Assembly (NCBI GenBank): GCA_001899525.1
Contig: MKVY01000032.1
Coordinates: 1 to 63,678 of the forward strand
Direction: 5' to 3'
DNA: 63,678 nt
Source of the DNA: Rhizobiales bacterium 65-9
GTDB taxonomy: Bacteria > Pseudomonadota > Alphaproteobacteria > Rhizobiales > Beijerinckiaceae
Below the pieces are notes generated by a model. That model saw nothing but the letters and a program-made list of their open reading frames with translations. It was not told where the DNA came from and ran no database searches. The position numbers and the translations under genes are program-made. Shown in pieces: positions 1-9,082 of this stretch. The stretch's first letter is position 1. Every line of letters starts with the position of its first letter.

Positions 1-377
1 GCCGAGACGATCGAGATCGCTCAAACGGGGCCGCAGCGCTTACATGCTGCGCCTCTTGATCTCTTGATATGTCACGGCGACCACTAGCTGATAGTCACGA
101 GCACGGGCACGCCAAGATATCGCCCGATCAAGCTAAAAGTCTTTTCCTCCCAGCTAAAAAAGTTTGCGGAGAAGGAAGCTCAATTCTTTCAGTGCTTAAA
201 AAGTCCTGATGTTGAGGTGGCTTGGGAGCGAATAGTTCGTTTGTCTCATTCTTAACTTTGCGAAGAATGTCGCGGCTAGTGCGGCCTCGATACAGGTTCG
301 CATCCTGAATAGTATACTGTCGCATTCTTAAATTTGGTGGCCCAGAATTGTTTGGTTCGTTACGTGATAGCCCTTGG
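1..377. other. gene-poor left edge
   Basis: I see no supportable gene here. A short minus-strand reading frame at 128-325 has no recognisable family. The stretch holds two related copies of a sequence repeated elsewhere in the window: one at 234-257 and a weaker one at 316-335, sharing the core ATTCTTAA. See the separate repeat entries. The base composition is more AT-rich than in the operon that follows. Confidence 0.5.
234..257 (+). repeat. dispersed 24-bp repeat, copy A
   Basis: The sequence is AGT(T/A)CGTTTGTC, then two variable bases, then ATTCTTAACT. It matches the copies at 19399-19422 and 43284-43307 at all but three positions. A degenerate copy sharing TGTC-N-CATTCTTAA lies at 316-335. 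All are in intergenic or decayed DNA and in the same orientation. The function is unknown; it could be an end of a mobile element or a protein-binding site. Confidence 0.5.
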
Positions 378-1070
378 TCACTTCTTGGTTTGACGTCTCT
401 TTGATTTTGCTACGCCCGGTGCTTTCGGCTGTGCAGCAAGCACGGCTCGCATGCCTCCCGCGATAAATGGCACAAGGATCGAAAGGACGCGTTCCGTATC
501 GTCGGGGTCGCAGGAACCACCTGATAACAAACGGGCACGGCCGGTGCGGGAAATAGCTCCTAACATGGCGCTCACGCCGAAGAGGTAGCACCACGTCAAA
601 ATTTCCTGATCGCTTTCACCGAAAAAGCTCTTCATAGCTGCCATGGTGTGGCGTGCGATTGGATCGGTGAATTCGTGCGAGATACGGCGTGCGTGTTCTT
701 GCGGATCGTTGGTGATCTGCGAGATCAACTGGGCATAGAAGGCGCCGCTTGTCCCACGTTCGCGTGCCACGAGAACAGTGGGTTCGACAAATGCACGGAC
801 AATCTCATCGAGGCTGATTTCCCGTCCTTCCGCTTCGTGCCGTGTCAACTGGTCGAGCTTATTGATGCGGTTGTGATTGATTGGCAGGATGCAACGTTCG
901 AAGACCGCCCGGAAAACGCTTTCCTTGTTCTTGAAATGATATTGCGCCAACGAGGCTTGTACGCCAGTTTCTTTGGCGATCTGGCGCAGTGACACGCCGT
1001 GATAGCCATATTGGGCAAACAGGCGGGCGGCCGTCGCAATGATCCGCTCACGCGTTTCTAGACTCGCCAT
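378..1070 (-). CDS. TetR/AcrR-family transcriptional regulator
   Basis: A 230-residue protein with an N-terminal TetR helix-turn-helix (about residues 3-50: RERIIATAARLFAQYGYHG, then SLRQIAKETGV and YHFKNKESVF). The C-terminal ligand domain is of the longer type and ends in a basic tail. I chose the ATG at 1070; a TTG three codons upstream is the only alternative. It is transcribed away from the transporter/catabolic operon that starts at 1345. An 18-bp palindrome in the shared intergenic region is a likely operator. By family and position it is probably a ligand-responsive repressor of that operon; the ligand is unknown. Confidence 0.9.
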   Translation of the reverse strand: MASLETRERIIATAARLFAQYGYHGVSLRQIAKETGVQASLAQYHFKNKESVFRAVFERCILPINHNRINKLDQLTRHEAEGREISLDEIVRAFVEPTVLVARERGTSGAFYAQLISQITNDPQEHARRISHEFTDPIARHTMAAMKSFFGESDQEILTWCYLFGVSAMLGAISRTGRARLLSGGSCDPDDTERVLSILVPFIAGGMRAVLAAQPKAPGVAKSKRRQTKK

Positions 1071-1238
1071 CGCGATCAACTGTTTGGAAAAATGAACATG
1101 CGATCAACTATCGGATTGAAAACAATTTATGTCAATCGAACAAAAACAATCGGGACTCATATAAAGCTATAAAATGGCTGTATTGCAGCTATTTTAGCAA
1201 CAACGGACAGTGGGCTGTATCCCCAATAGGTTAGCTAG

Positions 1239-1256
1239 TTTGTACACTTGTACAAA
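1239..1256. promoter_or_regulatory. 18-bp palindromic operator candidate
   Basis: TTTGTACA-CT-TGTACAAA is a perfect inverted repeat with a 2-bp centre. It lies between the divergent TetR-family gene and the ABC-transporter operon, about 90 bp before the ATG at 1345. Size and symmetry fit a TetR-family dimer site. That the neighbouring regulator binds it is inference. Confidence 0.6.
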
Positions 1257-1344
1257 TTTTGTTGTGCAGGCCGTGGCCTTGCGTTAGCATTCCTGCACGT
1301 TGAGAGAGCAGGGGAGCTCTCTGATCTCGGCTGGGAGGCCCGTG

Positions 1345-2529
1345 ATGGACAAGCAGAAGCAAGGCAACGTCTTGGGCGCGGCTGATCCTGCGTCGATGTC
1401 CCGCCGGCAAGTTTCAATGACGCTTGGCGCCCTTTCGTTGGTTGGTCTTACAGGGCGCGCGGCGGCGCAGGATAAGCCTTTTCGCATTGGCATGCTGTCG
1501 CCTTTGTCGGGACCCGCTGCGCCGTTCGGGGTCGAATATGCCGAGGGCGCTCGCGCCTATGTCAAAGCTTGGAACGAGCGCGGAGGTTTTAAGGGCAAAC
1601 CCGTTGAATTTGATCTGGTTGACGATGAATCGAATTCCGTCGGTGCCGTCAACGCCTTCAAGCGCCACGCCACTAATCCCAACACCAATCTGATTTGGAT
1701 CGGCACCACGTCGAGCGCGACAATGGCGATCAAGCCGTTGGCCAGCGAATATAAAGTGCCAATCATTTGCGGCGGCGTGAACGATGATATTGGCATCCCG
1801 GCCGATCCCTATATGTTCAAGGTCGCCGCTGGAACGCAGGATTTTCAGAAGGCGCTGGTTTTCTGGGCCAAGGAAAAGGGTTTCAAGCGCATCGCCATGA
1901 TGCACGCCACGGATGGCTTCGGCCAGGCGGAGCAAACGACAATCAAGCGTCTGACCGGCGAAGCCGGCATTTCGGTCGTAGCGATCGAGACGTTTCAGAA
2001 CACCGACACCAATTTCGCCACGCAATTGACGAAGCTGCGCGTCGCTAAGCCGGATCTCGTTTATCTGGCCGGCAACGGCGCGCCAATGATCTTGATTTTC
2101 AAACAGTATCGGCAGTTCGCCATGTCGTTCCCCATCGCCATGACGCAAGCTGCCATCTCCCGCGCGTTCTTCGACGGCATTGGCGGGGCGGCGCAGGCAA
2201 AGGGCGTCTATATGGCCACCAATCTTGGGAACCTTGGTGCGAGTGTCGGCGGCGATGCCGCTCGTCTGTTCGGGGAGATGGAGAAGGCTCTCGGCAAGAA
2301 GGGAACCCTTTTCGACACGTTCGGCTGGGATCATGGCATCCTGACGGAATGGGCGCTCGCCAATTCTGACGGCAGCCATCAAGGCATTCGGGATGCACTC
2401 GACCGGGCCACGGACGTGCCGGCGATCAACGGCCCCTTCACATTCACGCCGACCAATCACATCGGTCAGGATTATCGCGGGCTGACCATGGCGCAGTTCG
2501 ACGGTAGTGCTTTCGTCCCGGCGAAATAG
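1345..2529 (+). CDS. ABC transporter substrate-binding protein, branched-chain amino acid type
   Basis: Periplasmic binding protein of the LivK/Peripla_BP_6 family, about 394 residues. The start at 1345 is preferred over an upstream in-frame TTG at 1300 because GGGAGG lies 7 bases ahead of it. The N-terminus carries a twin-arginine-like motif (SRRQVSM) and a hydrophobic stretch ending AAAQ, so Tat export is possible. The mature part opens with FRIGMLSPLSGPAA, typical of the family. It is the first gene of an operon with LivH, LivM-LivG and LivF homologues. The ligand is unknown; the enzymes downstream suggest a catabolic substrate rather than an amino acid. Confidence 0.9.
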   Translation: MDKQKQGNVLGAADPASMSRRQVSMTLGALSLVGLTGRAAAQDKPFRIGMLSPLSGPAAPFGVEYAEGARAYVKAWNERGGFKGKPVEFDLVDDESNSVGAVNAFKRHATNPNTNLIWIGTTSSATMAIKPLASEYKVPIICGGVNDDIGIPADPYMFKVAAGTQDFQKALVFWAKEKGFKRIAMMHATDGFGQAEQTTIKRLTGEAGISVVAIETFQNTDTNFATQLTKLRVAKPDLVYLAGNGAPMILIFKQYRQFAMSFPIAMTQAAISRAFFDGIGGAAQAKGVYMATNLGNLGASVGGDAARLFGEMEKALGKKGTLFDTFGWDHGILTEWALANSDGSHQGIRDALDRATDVPAINGPFTFTPTNHIGQDYRGLTMAQFDGSAFVPAK

Positions 2530-2565
2530 CGGTGATGTCCTTGTTCTGACACGCGGGTCGGTCTG

Positions 2566-3456
2566 ATGGATTGGCAGACGTTCGCTCAATTCGCGCTCTC
2601 AGGTCTCTCGACCGGGTGCATTTATGCCCTGGTGGCGCTGGGTTTTGTCCTTTGCGCCAATGCGACTGGCGTGATCAACTTTGCCGCCGGGGAATATGTC
2701 ATGATCGGCGGCCTGGTTGCGGCAAGCCTGGCGGGCAAGGGCCTTCCTTTGCCGCTGGCCGTCGGGGCGGCGATTGTTGCAGGCGCTGCGCTGGGCCTGC
2801 TGCAGGAACGGCTGACTCTCGCGCCCATTCGTTCGGCGCCAAGTTTCCTGCGCATCACCGTGACGCTCGGTTTCGCCATTGTCCTGCGCGGCGCCGCTTT
2901 GCTGCTGTGGGATAAGGATCCTTATCCGCTCGCGGGCTTCAGTAGCGACGGCGTTTTCGAATTTCTGGGCGCGGTGCTCGTCTGGCAAGTCGCTTGGATC
3001 TGGGCGCTGACCGCGCTGACCTTGCTCCTGCTCTATTGCCTGTTGATGCGCACCCCCTGGGGGCGGGCGATCCGAGCTTGCGCCGACAACGCATTGGCCG
3101 CCCGGCTGATGGGTATCGATCCGGTCCTCGTTGGCATGATCGTCTTCGCCGCTTCAGGTGCGATCGGCGCTCTGGGTGGCGCTGCCATCGCGCCCATCAC
3201 CCTCGCCTCGTGGAGCACCGGCATCGAGTTTGGCCTCAAAGGTTTCATCGGCGCGCTGATCGCGGGCTTCTCCTCGCCTCTGCGTGCCGTCGCTGGAGGC
3301 CTTGCCATCGGCGTCGCTGAAACCTTTGCTGCCGGCTACGTCTCGTCGGGATCGCGCGAGATTGTCATCTATTCACTGCTGATCGTGGTCTTGATTGCCT
3401 CAAGCGGATTGCTGAGGCGCGGGCGCAAGCCTCTCACTGCGGCAGGACAGCATTGA
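2566..3456 (+). CDS. branched-chain amino acid-type ABC permease (LivH family)
   Basis: A 296-residue inner-membrane permease. The opening GLSTGCIYALVALGFVL and the following GVINFAAGEYVMIGG are hallmark LivH segments. Around eight hydrophobic segments are visible. The EAA-like loop region lies near residues 165-200 (GRAIRACADNALAARLMGID). It begins 37 bases after the binding-protein gene, and its TGA overlaps the ATG of the next gene by one base, so translation is probably coupled. It would form one half of the membrane channel with the LivM part of the downstream fusion. Confidence 0.9.
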   Translation: MDWQTFAQFALSGLSTGCIYALVALGFVLCANATGVINFAAGEYVMIGGLVAASLAGKGLPLPLAVGAAIVAGAALGLLQERLTLAPIRSAPSFLRITVTLGFAIVLRGAALLLWDKDPYPLAGFSSDGVFEFLGAVLVWQVAWIWALTALTLLLLYCLLMRTPWGRAIRACADNALAARLMGIDPVLVGMIVFAASGAIGALGGAAIAPITLASWSTGIEFGLKGFIGALIAGFSSPLRAVAGGLAIGVAETFAAGYVSSGSREIVIYSLLIVVLIASSGLLRRGRKPLTAAGQH

Positions 3457-5249
3457 TGCTCGGGTCAACGCGCACCCAGGAAGTCATTGGCTTTGCCATC
3501 GCCGTGGCGATCTTGCTCGTGGTCCCCTGGATTGTGAGCACCGACTATCTGATTGGCGTTGGCATCACCATCGGTTTGATGGCCATCGCCGCCAGCGGTC
3601 TTATTCTACTAGTCGGCTATGCGCATCAACTCGCGCTCGGTCAGGCGGCCTTTTGCATTGTCGGCGGTTACGGCAGCGGACTTTTGACGGTGCGCGCCGG
3701 AATCGACCCCGCACTGGCGGCTATTTTGTCTTGTGCCGTCTCGATGATATTGGCCTATCTGATTGGGCGGCCAATCCTGCTGCTGCGTGGTTTCGTCCTG
3801 GCGATGGGATCGCTCGCCGTGCAGCTTGTTTTGATCAGCCTTGCGGTTGAACTGGTCGATATCACTGGCGGCTCGATGGGGTTGACCGGGGTTCCGCGCT
3901 TCTCTGTTCTTGGCTTCGTCTTCGCCAGCGACACCAGCTATTACTATCTGGTCTGGACTCTGGCTCTGTTCACGGTCGTCATCTGCCGCAATATCGATCG
4001 GTCCAGGATCGGCAGGGCATTGCGCGCCATCGCGGCGACTGAAGCGGGCGCGGCGTCGGTCGGCATCGACATCGACCGTCACAAGGTTCAGATGTTCGTG
4101 CTGTCGGCGGGATTCGCTTCCGTCGCCGGCAGCCTCACGGCCCATTACCTGCGGATCATGGAACCGCAGGTTTTCAGCATCAACTTCAGCCTTAACATGC
4201 TGATTGCTGTGATTGTCGGCGGCCTCTGGTCGCCATGGGGCGGTGTCGTCGGTGCGCTGGCTTTGTCTGCGCTCCGCGAGGCGCTGCGGATTCTGGCGCT
4301 GCCTCTGGTCGAACTCTTGATTGTCGGCATCGTCACGGTCGCGGTGCTGATGCTGATGCCTGGCGGGTTGATGGGCGCTCTGGCGCGTCTGATGCGCCGA
4401 GGTGCGACGCAAATAACTGAGGCGTCCGAGGCGACGCCGGAGACAGCACATTTACCCTCGATCGCACCGGCTGTTGGTGCAGGCCAGCTCTTGCTGGAGA
4501 TTGAGGGGCTTTCGCGTGCGTTCGGCAGCTTGAAAGCGGTTGACGATGTCTCTTTCACCGTGCGCGAAGGATCCATTACCGCTTTGATCGGCCCCAATGG
4601 TGCCGGCAAGACCACGATGTTCAATCTGCTGTGCGGCTATGAACGGATCGATCGAGGCAGCGTCCGCTTTGCCGGCTCCTCCATCGAGAATTGGAATGCC
4701 GATCGCATCGCCCGCCACGGTATCGCGCGTACGTTTCAGATCGTGCAGCTCTTTCAGGGCATGAGCGTGCTGGAAAATGTGATGTGCGGACGCAATCGCT
4801 TCGCGCGCACATCGCTCATGTCGGTGGTTTTTCGGCTGCCGTCGCTGCGCGCGGAAGAGCAGGTCACGCGTGAGAAAGCGTTGGCGGCATTAGCTCTCGT
4901 CGATCTGTCCGATTATGCCCACGCCGATCCGAGCGCGCTGCCTTTCGGCCTGCAACGGCAAGTCGAGCTGGCACGCATGCTGGTATTGGAGCCCAAGCTT
5001 ATTTTGATGGATGAGCCCGCTTCCGGCTTGAACGACAGCGAGACCGAACGATTGGGCCAACTGATCCTACGGATCAGGGCAGCTGGCACGACCGTTCTGA
5101 TCGTCGAGCATGACATGCGTTTGGTGATGGGTCTCGCCGATCACGTGGTCGTCATGAACCGAGGGGGCAAGCTGGCCGAAGGCGCTCCCGATCTTGTGCG
5201 GGTGCGACCGGACGTGGTCGCGGCCTATCTGGGGGAGCCCGTCGCATGA
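3456..5249 (+). CDS. fused LivM permease and LivG ATPase
   Basis: A 597-residue fusion. Residues 1 to about 315 form a LivM-type permease with multiple membrane segments and the family loop RIGRALRAIAATEAGAASVG. After a linker rich in Thr, Glu and Ala (about 315-345) comes a complete LivG-type ATPase. It has Walker A GPNGAGKTT, the Q-loop region ARTFQIVQLF, the signature LPFGLQRQVELARML and Walker B LILMDEPASGLN. The ATG at 3456 overlaps the LivH stop codon. Such LivMG fusions are known in alphaproteobacteria. The tail overlaps the next gene by an ATGA. Confidence 0.92.
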   Translation: MLGSTRTQEVIGFAIAVAILLVVPWIVSTDYLIGVGITIGLMAIAASGLILLVGYAHQLALGQAAFCIVGGYGSGLLTVRAGIDPALAAILSCAVSMILAYLIGRPILLLRGFVLAMGSLAVQLVLISLAVELVDITGGSMGLTGVPRFSVLGFVFASDTSYYYLVWTLALFTVVICRNIDRSRIGRALRAIAATEAGAASVGIDIDRHKVQMFVLSAGFASVAGSLTAHYLRIMEPQVFSINFSLNMLIAVIVGGLWSPWGGVVGALALSALREALRILALPLVELLIVGIVTVAVLMLMPGGLMGALARLMRRGATQITEASEATPETAHLPSIAPAVGAGQLLLEIEGLSRAFGSLKAVDDVSFTVREGSITALIGPNGAGKTTMFNLLCGYERIDRGSVRFAGSSIENWNADRIARHGIARTFQIVQLFQGMSVLENVMCGRNRFARTSLMSVVFRLPSLRAEEQVTREKALAALALVDLSDYAHADPSALPFGLQRQVELARMLVLEPKLILMDEPASGLNDSETERLGQLILRIRAAGTTVLIVEHDMRLVMGLADHVVVMNRGGKLAEGAPDLVRVRPDVVAAYLGEPVA

Positions 5250-6046
5250 CCTTGCTCACCATCGATCGTCTTAGTGCTGGCTATGGACGCTCTCGCGTCC
5301 TGCATGACGTGTCGTTGACATTGGGCGAGAGCGAGATTGTTTGCCTGCTCGGCGCTAACGGCGCCGGCAAGAGCACATTGCTGGCGGCTATCTCCGGAAT
5401 TCTACCGACAGCCGGCGGAGAGATTCACTTCGCCGGCCAGTCGATCGTGGGTATTGGGCCAGGCGCGATCGTCCGGCGCGGTTTGGCGCAAGTGCCGGAG
5501 CGACGCCAACTGTTCGGCGGCATGAGCGTCGAGGAGAATCTGCTGCTCGGGGCTTTCACCGTGCCATCCAAGGCGGAAATCGCGCGATCGCTGGCGCGGA
5601 CCTACGAATTGTTTCCGCGTCTTGCCGAGCGTCGTGGCCAGACCGCCCGTTCGATGAGCGGGGGAGAGCAGCAGATGCTCGCGATTGGTCGAGCGTTGAT
5701 GAGCGAGCCGCGCGCGCTTCTGCTTGATGAGCCGACTCTTGGCTTGGCACCAAAATTCGTCGAACTCGTCCTCAAACTGGCGCGTGATCTGCGCGAGGCT
5801 GGCACCGCCGTTCTGATCGTCGAACAGAATGCCCAGGCGGCGTTGGAAGTGGCCGATCGGGGTTACGTGCTGTCCGTCGGGCGGATCGCGCAAAGCGGCT
5901 CCGCCGCGGCGCTGTTGCAAGATGACAGCGTGCGCGCCGCCTATCTCGGTGGTCACGCCGAGGGAGGAACCATGGAAACCCGTTTGCGGCGCCTTGCCGA
6001 CGCGTTCGGAAGTCAGTCCACCAATCCGCAAACCCCTTCTGCCTGA
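5246..6046 (+). CDS. ABC transporter ATP-binding protein (LivF family)
   Basis: A 266-residue cytoplasmic ATPase. It has Walker A GANGAGKST, the LivF-typical RGLAQVPERRQLFGGMSVEENL, signature MSGGEQQMLAIGRAL, Walker B LLLDEPTLGL and the H-loop replaced by the LivF-usual Q (IVEQNAQ). About 27 extra residues follow the usual end (from GGTMETR onward); they have no recognised domain. The start overlaps the preceding stop as ATGA. It pairs with the LivG half of the fused protein to energise import. Confidence 0.92.
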   Translation: MTLLTIDRLSAGYGRSRVLHDVSLTLGESEIVCLLGANGAGKSTLLAAISGILPTAGGEIHFAGQSIVGIGPGAIVRRGLAQVPERRQLFGGMSVEENLLLGAFTVPSKAEIARSLARTYELFPRLAERRGQTARSMSGGEQQMLAIGRALMSEPRALLLDEPTLGLAPKFVELVLKLARDLREAGTAVLIVEQNAQAALEVADRGYVLSVGRIAQSGSAAALLQDDSVRAAYLGGHAEGGTMETRLRRLADAFGSQSTNPQTPSA

Positions 6047-6059
6047 GTAGGAGTAGCCC

Positions 6060-7214
6060 ATGAAATTGAGCACTGACCGCATTCTGACCACTCACGTCGG
6101 AAGTCTGCCGCGCAGCGCTGAACTCACCGACCTACTGCTGCGTCGGGAGAATAGAGAGCCTTATGAGCCGTTGGCATTGGCCGCCGCAATGGATCGCGCC
6201 GTTCGTCATGTGATCGATCGTCAGAAAGACACGGGAATCGACATCGGTAATGACGGCGAGCAGCAGCGTGTCGGCTTTCAAACGTATGTGCCTCAGAGGA
6301 TGACGGGATTCAGTGGCGAATCGAAGCGCAAGCGTTCGCCCGAATATGCCGATTTTCCTGTTTTCGCCGCCATGATGGCGCAGCGCTTTCAACGGCGCGG
6401 CCGTAGCATGAATGCGCCTCAGGTCACTGGTGAGGTAAAATATGTCGATACCGATGCGATCAAGACGGAGATTGCCCGCATTCGGGGCGCCGCGGGAGCC
6501 GGTAAGCCTTTTACCGATCAGTTCATGACGGCGCCCTCGCCAGGCATTATCGCCACGACGATGCTCAATGCCTACTACGACAACCATGAGCGCTATGTGA
6601 TGACGTTGGCGCGGGAGATGCGCACCGAATATCGTGCCATTCACGATGCCGGCATGGTCCTGCAGATCGATGCGCCCGATCTGGCGATGGAACGCATTAT
6701 GTTCTTCCAGGACGTGTCCGAGAGGGAGTTCATCAAGAATTGCGAGATTCATGTCGCGGCGCTCAACAGCGCGCTGGAGGGCATCCCGCGCGAAGCCGTG
6801 CGCTTACATTGCTGCTGGGGCAATTGGGAAGGCCCACATAACCACGATGTGCCATTGGATGTGGTCTTGCCGGTTCTCTATCAGGCTAACGTCGGTGGTT
6901 TCGCCATTGAATTCGCCAATCCTCGCCACCAACATGAATATTCGGCATTCAAGCGTGTTCCCTTGCCAGAACATTTTACCCTCATTCCGGGCGTCGTCGA
7001 TTCAACCTCCAATTTCGTCGAACATCCGGAGACCGTGGCGCGGCGGATCGAGGAGGCCGTGGCGACCGTAGGAGACCGTGAACGCGTGATCGCGGGCACC
7101 GATTGCGGGTTCGGTACGTTCGCCGGCTTCGAGTGGGTGGCCGACGATGTCGTCTGGGCGAAACTGAAGTCCTTGGTCGAAGGCGCTGAGATCGCCAGTC
7201 GCAGGCTTTGGTAG
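6060..7214 (+). CDS. cobalamin-independent methionine synthase II-like (MetE C-terminal-domain) enzyme
   Basis: A 384-residue single-domain protein of the UROD/MetE superfamily. It opens with ILTTHVGSLPRS, typical of the MetE C-terminal domain and of epoxyalkane:coenzyme M transferase relatives. The zinc-thiolate ligands are present: His250 and Cys252 (LHCCWGN), Glu284 (AIEFANPR) and Cys349 (GTDCGFG). The family moves a methyl or alkyl group to or from a zinc-bound thiol. The start has AGGAG 7 bases upstream, 13 bases after the LivF gene. It lacks the MetE N-terminal domain, so a housekeeping methionine synthase is unlikely. A demethylation or thiol-conjugation step on the imported substrate is inferred. 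Confidence 0.85.
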   Translation: MKLSTDRILTTHVGSLPRSAELTDLLLRRENREPYEPLALAAAMDRAVRHVIDRQKDTGIDIGNDGEQQRVGFQTYVPQRMTGFSGESKRKRSPEYADFPVFAAMMAQRFQRRGRSMNAPQVTGEVKYVDTDAIKTEIARIRGAAGAGKPFTDQFMTAPSPGIIATTMLNAYYDNHERYVMTLAREMRTEYRAIHDAGMVLQIDAPDLAMERIMFFQDVSEREFIKNCEIHVAALNSALEGIPREAVRLHCCWGNWEGPHNHDVPLDVVLPVLYQANVGGFAIEFANPRHQHEYSAFKRVPLPEHFTLIPGVVDSTSNFVEHPETVARRIEEAVATVGDRERVIAGTDCGFGTFAGFEWVADDVVWAKLKSLVEGAEIASRRLW

Positions 7215-7256
7215 GGCGATCCTCGCGGCGCCCACCCGTCACAAAAGAGGAAGCCC

Positions 7257-8051
7257 ATGGCCCAGCGATTCATCGACATTTCCGTCGCGATCGAAGATGC
7301 ACCCATCACGCCGGCGAACCATCGGCCGAATATCGTCTATTCGGGGCATGATGACACCTGGCCGGGCTTTCAACGATACTATCCGGGAGCGGACCCGGAG
7401 AAGATCGTCGACGGCAAGGCTTGGGCCTCGGAGACGATCACTCTGATTACCCACAGCGGCACCCATATGGATGCGCCGTGGCACTATCACCCGACCATGA
7501 ACCACGCGCTCAAGCCGGGCGGAGAACCTGCCGCGACAATCGACCAAGTTCCGCTCGAATGGTGTTTTCGGCCCGGCGTGAAGCTGGATTTCCGGCATTT
7601 CGCATCCGGCTATGTGGTCATGGCAAAAGACATTGATGAGGAACTGGCGCGGATCGGATACGCCCTTCAGCCGCTTGATATCGTGCTGATCAATACGGCG
7701 GCGGCCGCACGCTACGGCCATGACGATTATTGGGAAACCGGTTGCGGCATGGGGCGCGAGGCAACCTTGCATCTCCTCGGCAAGGGCATCCGCGTTGTCG
7801 GTATCGACGCTTTTGGATGGGATGCGCCGTTCAAACACACAGCCAAGCGGTTTCTGGAAACCGGCGATCACCAATTGCTGTGGGAGGGGCATAAGGCTGG
7901 GCGTGAGATCGGCTATTTCCAGATGGAGAAGTTGCACAATCTGGAAGCCTTGCCGCCGTTTGGCTTCATGGTGTCCTGCTTCCCCGTCAAGATTAAAGGC
8001 GCATCCGCCGGATGGACGAGGGCCGTGGCAATCTTGGAGGACCAGTCATGA
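7257..8051 (+). CDS. cyclase family protein (kynurenine formamidase-like metal hydrolase)
   Basis: A 264-residue member of the PF04199 cyclase fold. The metal-binding motif HSGTHMDAPWHYHP is intact at residues 66-79 (His66, His70, Asp72, His76). Family members hydrolyse amides, lactones or isatin-type rings using Zn or Mn. AAGAGGAAG precedes the ATG. The stop overlaps the next start as ATGA. Together with the following FAH-type enzyme it points to a ring-opening or hydrolysis route. The exact substrate is not deducible. Confidence 0.88.
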   Translation: MAQRFIDISVAIEDAPITPANHRPNIVYSGHDDTWPGFQRYYPGADPEKIVDGKAWASETITLITHSGTHMDAPWHYHPTMNHALKPGGEPAATIDQVPLEWCFRPGVKLDFRHFASGYVVMAKDIDEELARIGYALQPLDIVLINTAAAARYGHDDYWETGCGMGREATLHLLGKGIRVVGIDAFGWDAPFKHTAKRFLETGDHQLLWEGHKAGREIGYFQMEKLHNLEALPPFGFMVSCFPVKIKGASAGWTRAVAILEDQS

Positions 8052-9061
8052 AACTCGTCACTTTCGTCGACGCCAGTGGCCAGCAACGGATCGGCAGCGT
8101 TTTGGATGATCTCGAGAGCGTGGGGGATTTGCGTGCGGGCGCCGAAGCTTTGTGGAACAGATCGCCAGGCTGTTTCGACACCATGCTGGCATTGATCCAG
8201 GGCGGTGCCGATGCCACGGCGCAGGCACAGGAGATAGCCGCTGCGATCAATCAGGGCCGCGCGCCATCGGCGCGGGTACCATTGGAAGGATTGCGTCTCA
8301 AGGCGCCAGTCCCCCGGCCGGAACAGATGCGCGATTTCCTCGCCTTCGAACTGCACTTCAAACAGGCGCGCGCTGAGGCGCTCCGCATCCGGGCGGCTTC
8401 CTTCGCTGATCCGGTGGCCGCGACCGCGCAGTTAAAGGACACGGAGGAGTTTAAAATTCCTCCCATCTGGTATGAGCAGCCGGTCTATTACAAGGGCAAC
8501 CGCTTCAGCGTTATCGGCCCGGAGGACGATGTCGTCTGGCCGCGCTACAGCAAGAAGCTCGATTTCGAACTGGAATTGGGCGCCTTTGTTGGCACGGCCG
8601 GCAAGAACATCGCGAAGGATAAGGCCAGAGATCATATTTTCGGCTATTGCATCTTCAACGATATGAGCGCGCGTGATGCGCAATATCGCGAATACCCGGC
8701 GCGCCTCGGTCCGGCCAAGGGCAAGGATTTCGACACGGGCAATATCATGGGGCCTTGGCTCGTCACCGCTGATGAAGTCGGCGATCCCTATGATCTGACC
8801 ATGATCGTTCGGGTGAATGGTGAGGAATGGGGGCGAGGCAATTCCGGCAGCATGTTCCATAAGTTCGAGGATATGATCGCCCATGTCTCGCAGGACGAGA
8901 CACTTCACGCTGGAGAATTCCTTGGATCAGGAACTGTCGGCAACGGTTGCGGTTTGGAGCACAATCGCTGGATAAAGCCAGGAGACGTTATCGAATTGGA
9001 GATTAGTAAACTCGGCATCCTAAGCAATCGCGTCATATCGGAGCTGTCACTCTCTCAATGA
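8048..9061 (+). CDS. fumarylacetoacetate hydrolase family protein
   Basis: A 337-residue FAH-superfamily enzyme. The metal-binding region KLDFELELGAFVG and the conserved GYCIFNDMSARDAQ are clear, as are the late loop GTVGNGCGLE and WIKPGDVIELE. The start at 8048 has GGAGG 8 bases upstream and overlaps the cyclase stop codon; an in-frame start 36 bases earlier lacks support. FAH-type enzymes cleave C-C bonds of 1,3-diketones or act as hydratases, decarboxylases or isomerases in aromatic catabolism. It is the last recognisable gene of the operon. Confidence 0.9.
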   Translation: MKLVTFVDASGQQRIGSVLDDLESVGDLRAGAEALWNRSPGCFDTMLALIQGGADATAQAQEIAAAINQGRAPSARVPLEGLRLKAPVPRPEQMRDFLAFELHFKQARAEALRIRAASFADPVAATAQLKDTEEFKIPPIWYEQPVYYKGNRFSVIGPEDDVVWPRYSKKLDFELELGAFVGTAGKNIAKDKARDHIFGYCIFNDMSARDAQYREYPARLGPAKGKDFDTGNIMGPWLVTADEVGDPYDLTMIVRVNGEEWGRGNSGSMFHKFEDMIAHVSQDETLHAGEFLGSGTVGNGCGLEHNRWIKPGDVIELEISKLGILSNRVISELSLSQ

Positions 9062-9082
9062 AGAAAGTTGATCGACAAAAAT

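Noticed and set aside
1414-2589. 391-residue open frame on the minus strand
   Set aside because: It is the complement of the binding-protein gene, has Arg/His-rich composition typical of shadow frames, and no family motif.
3609-4451. 280-residue minus-strand frame
   Set aside because: It lies fully inside the LivM part of the fusion and is low-complexity in Gln, Asp and Arg; a shadow frame.
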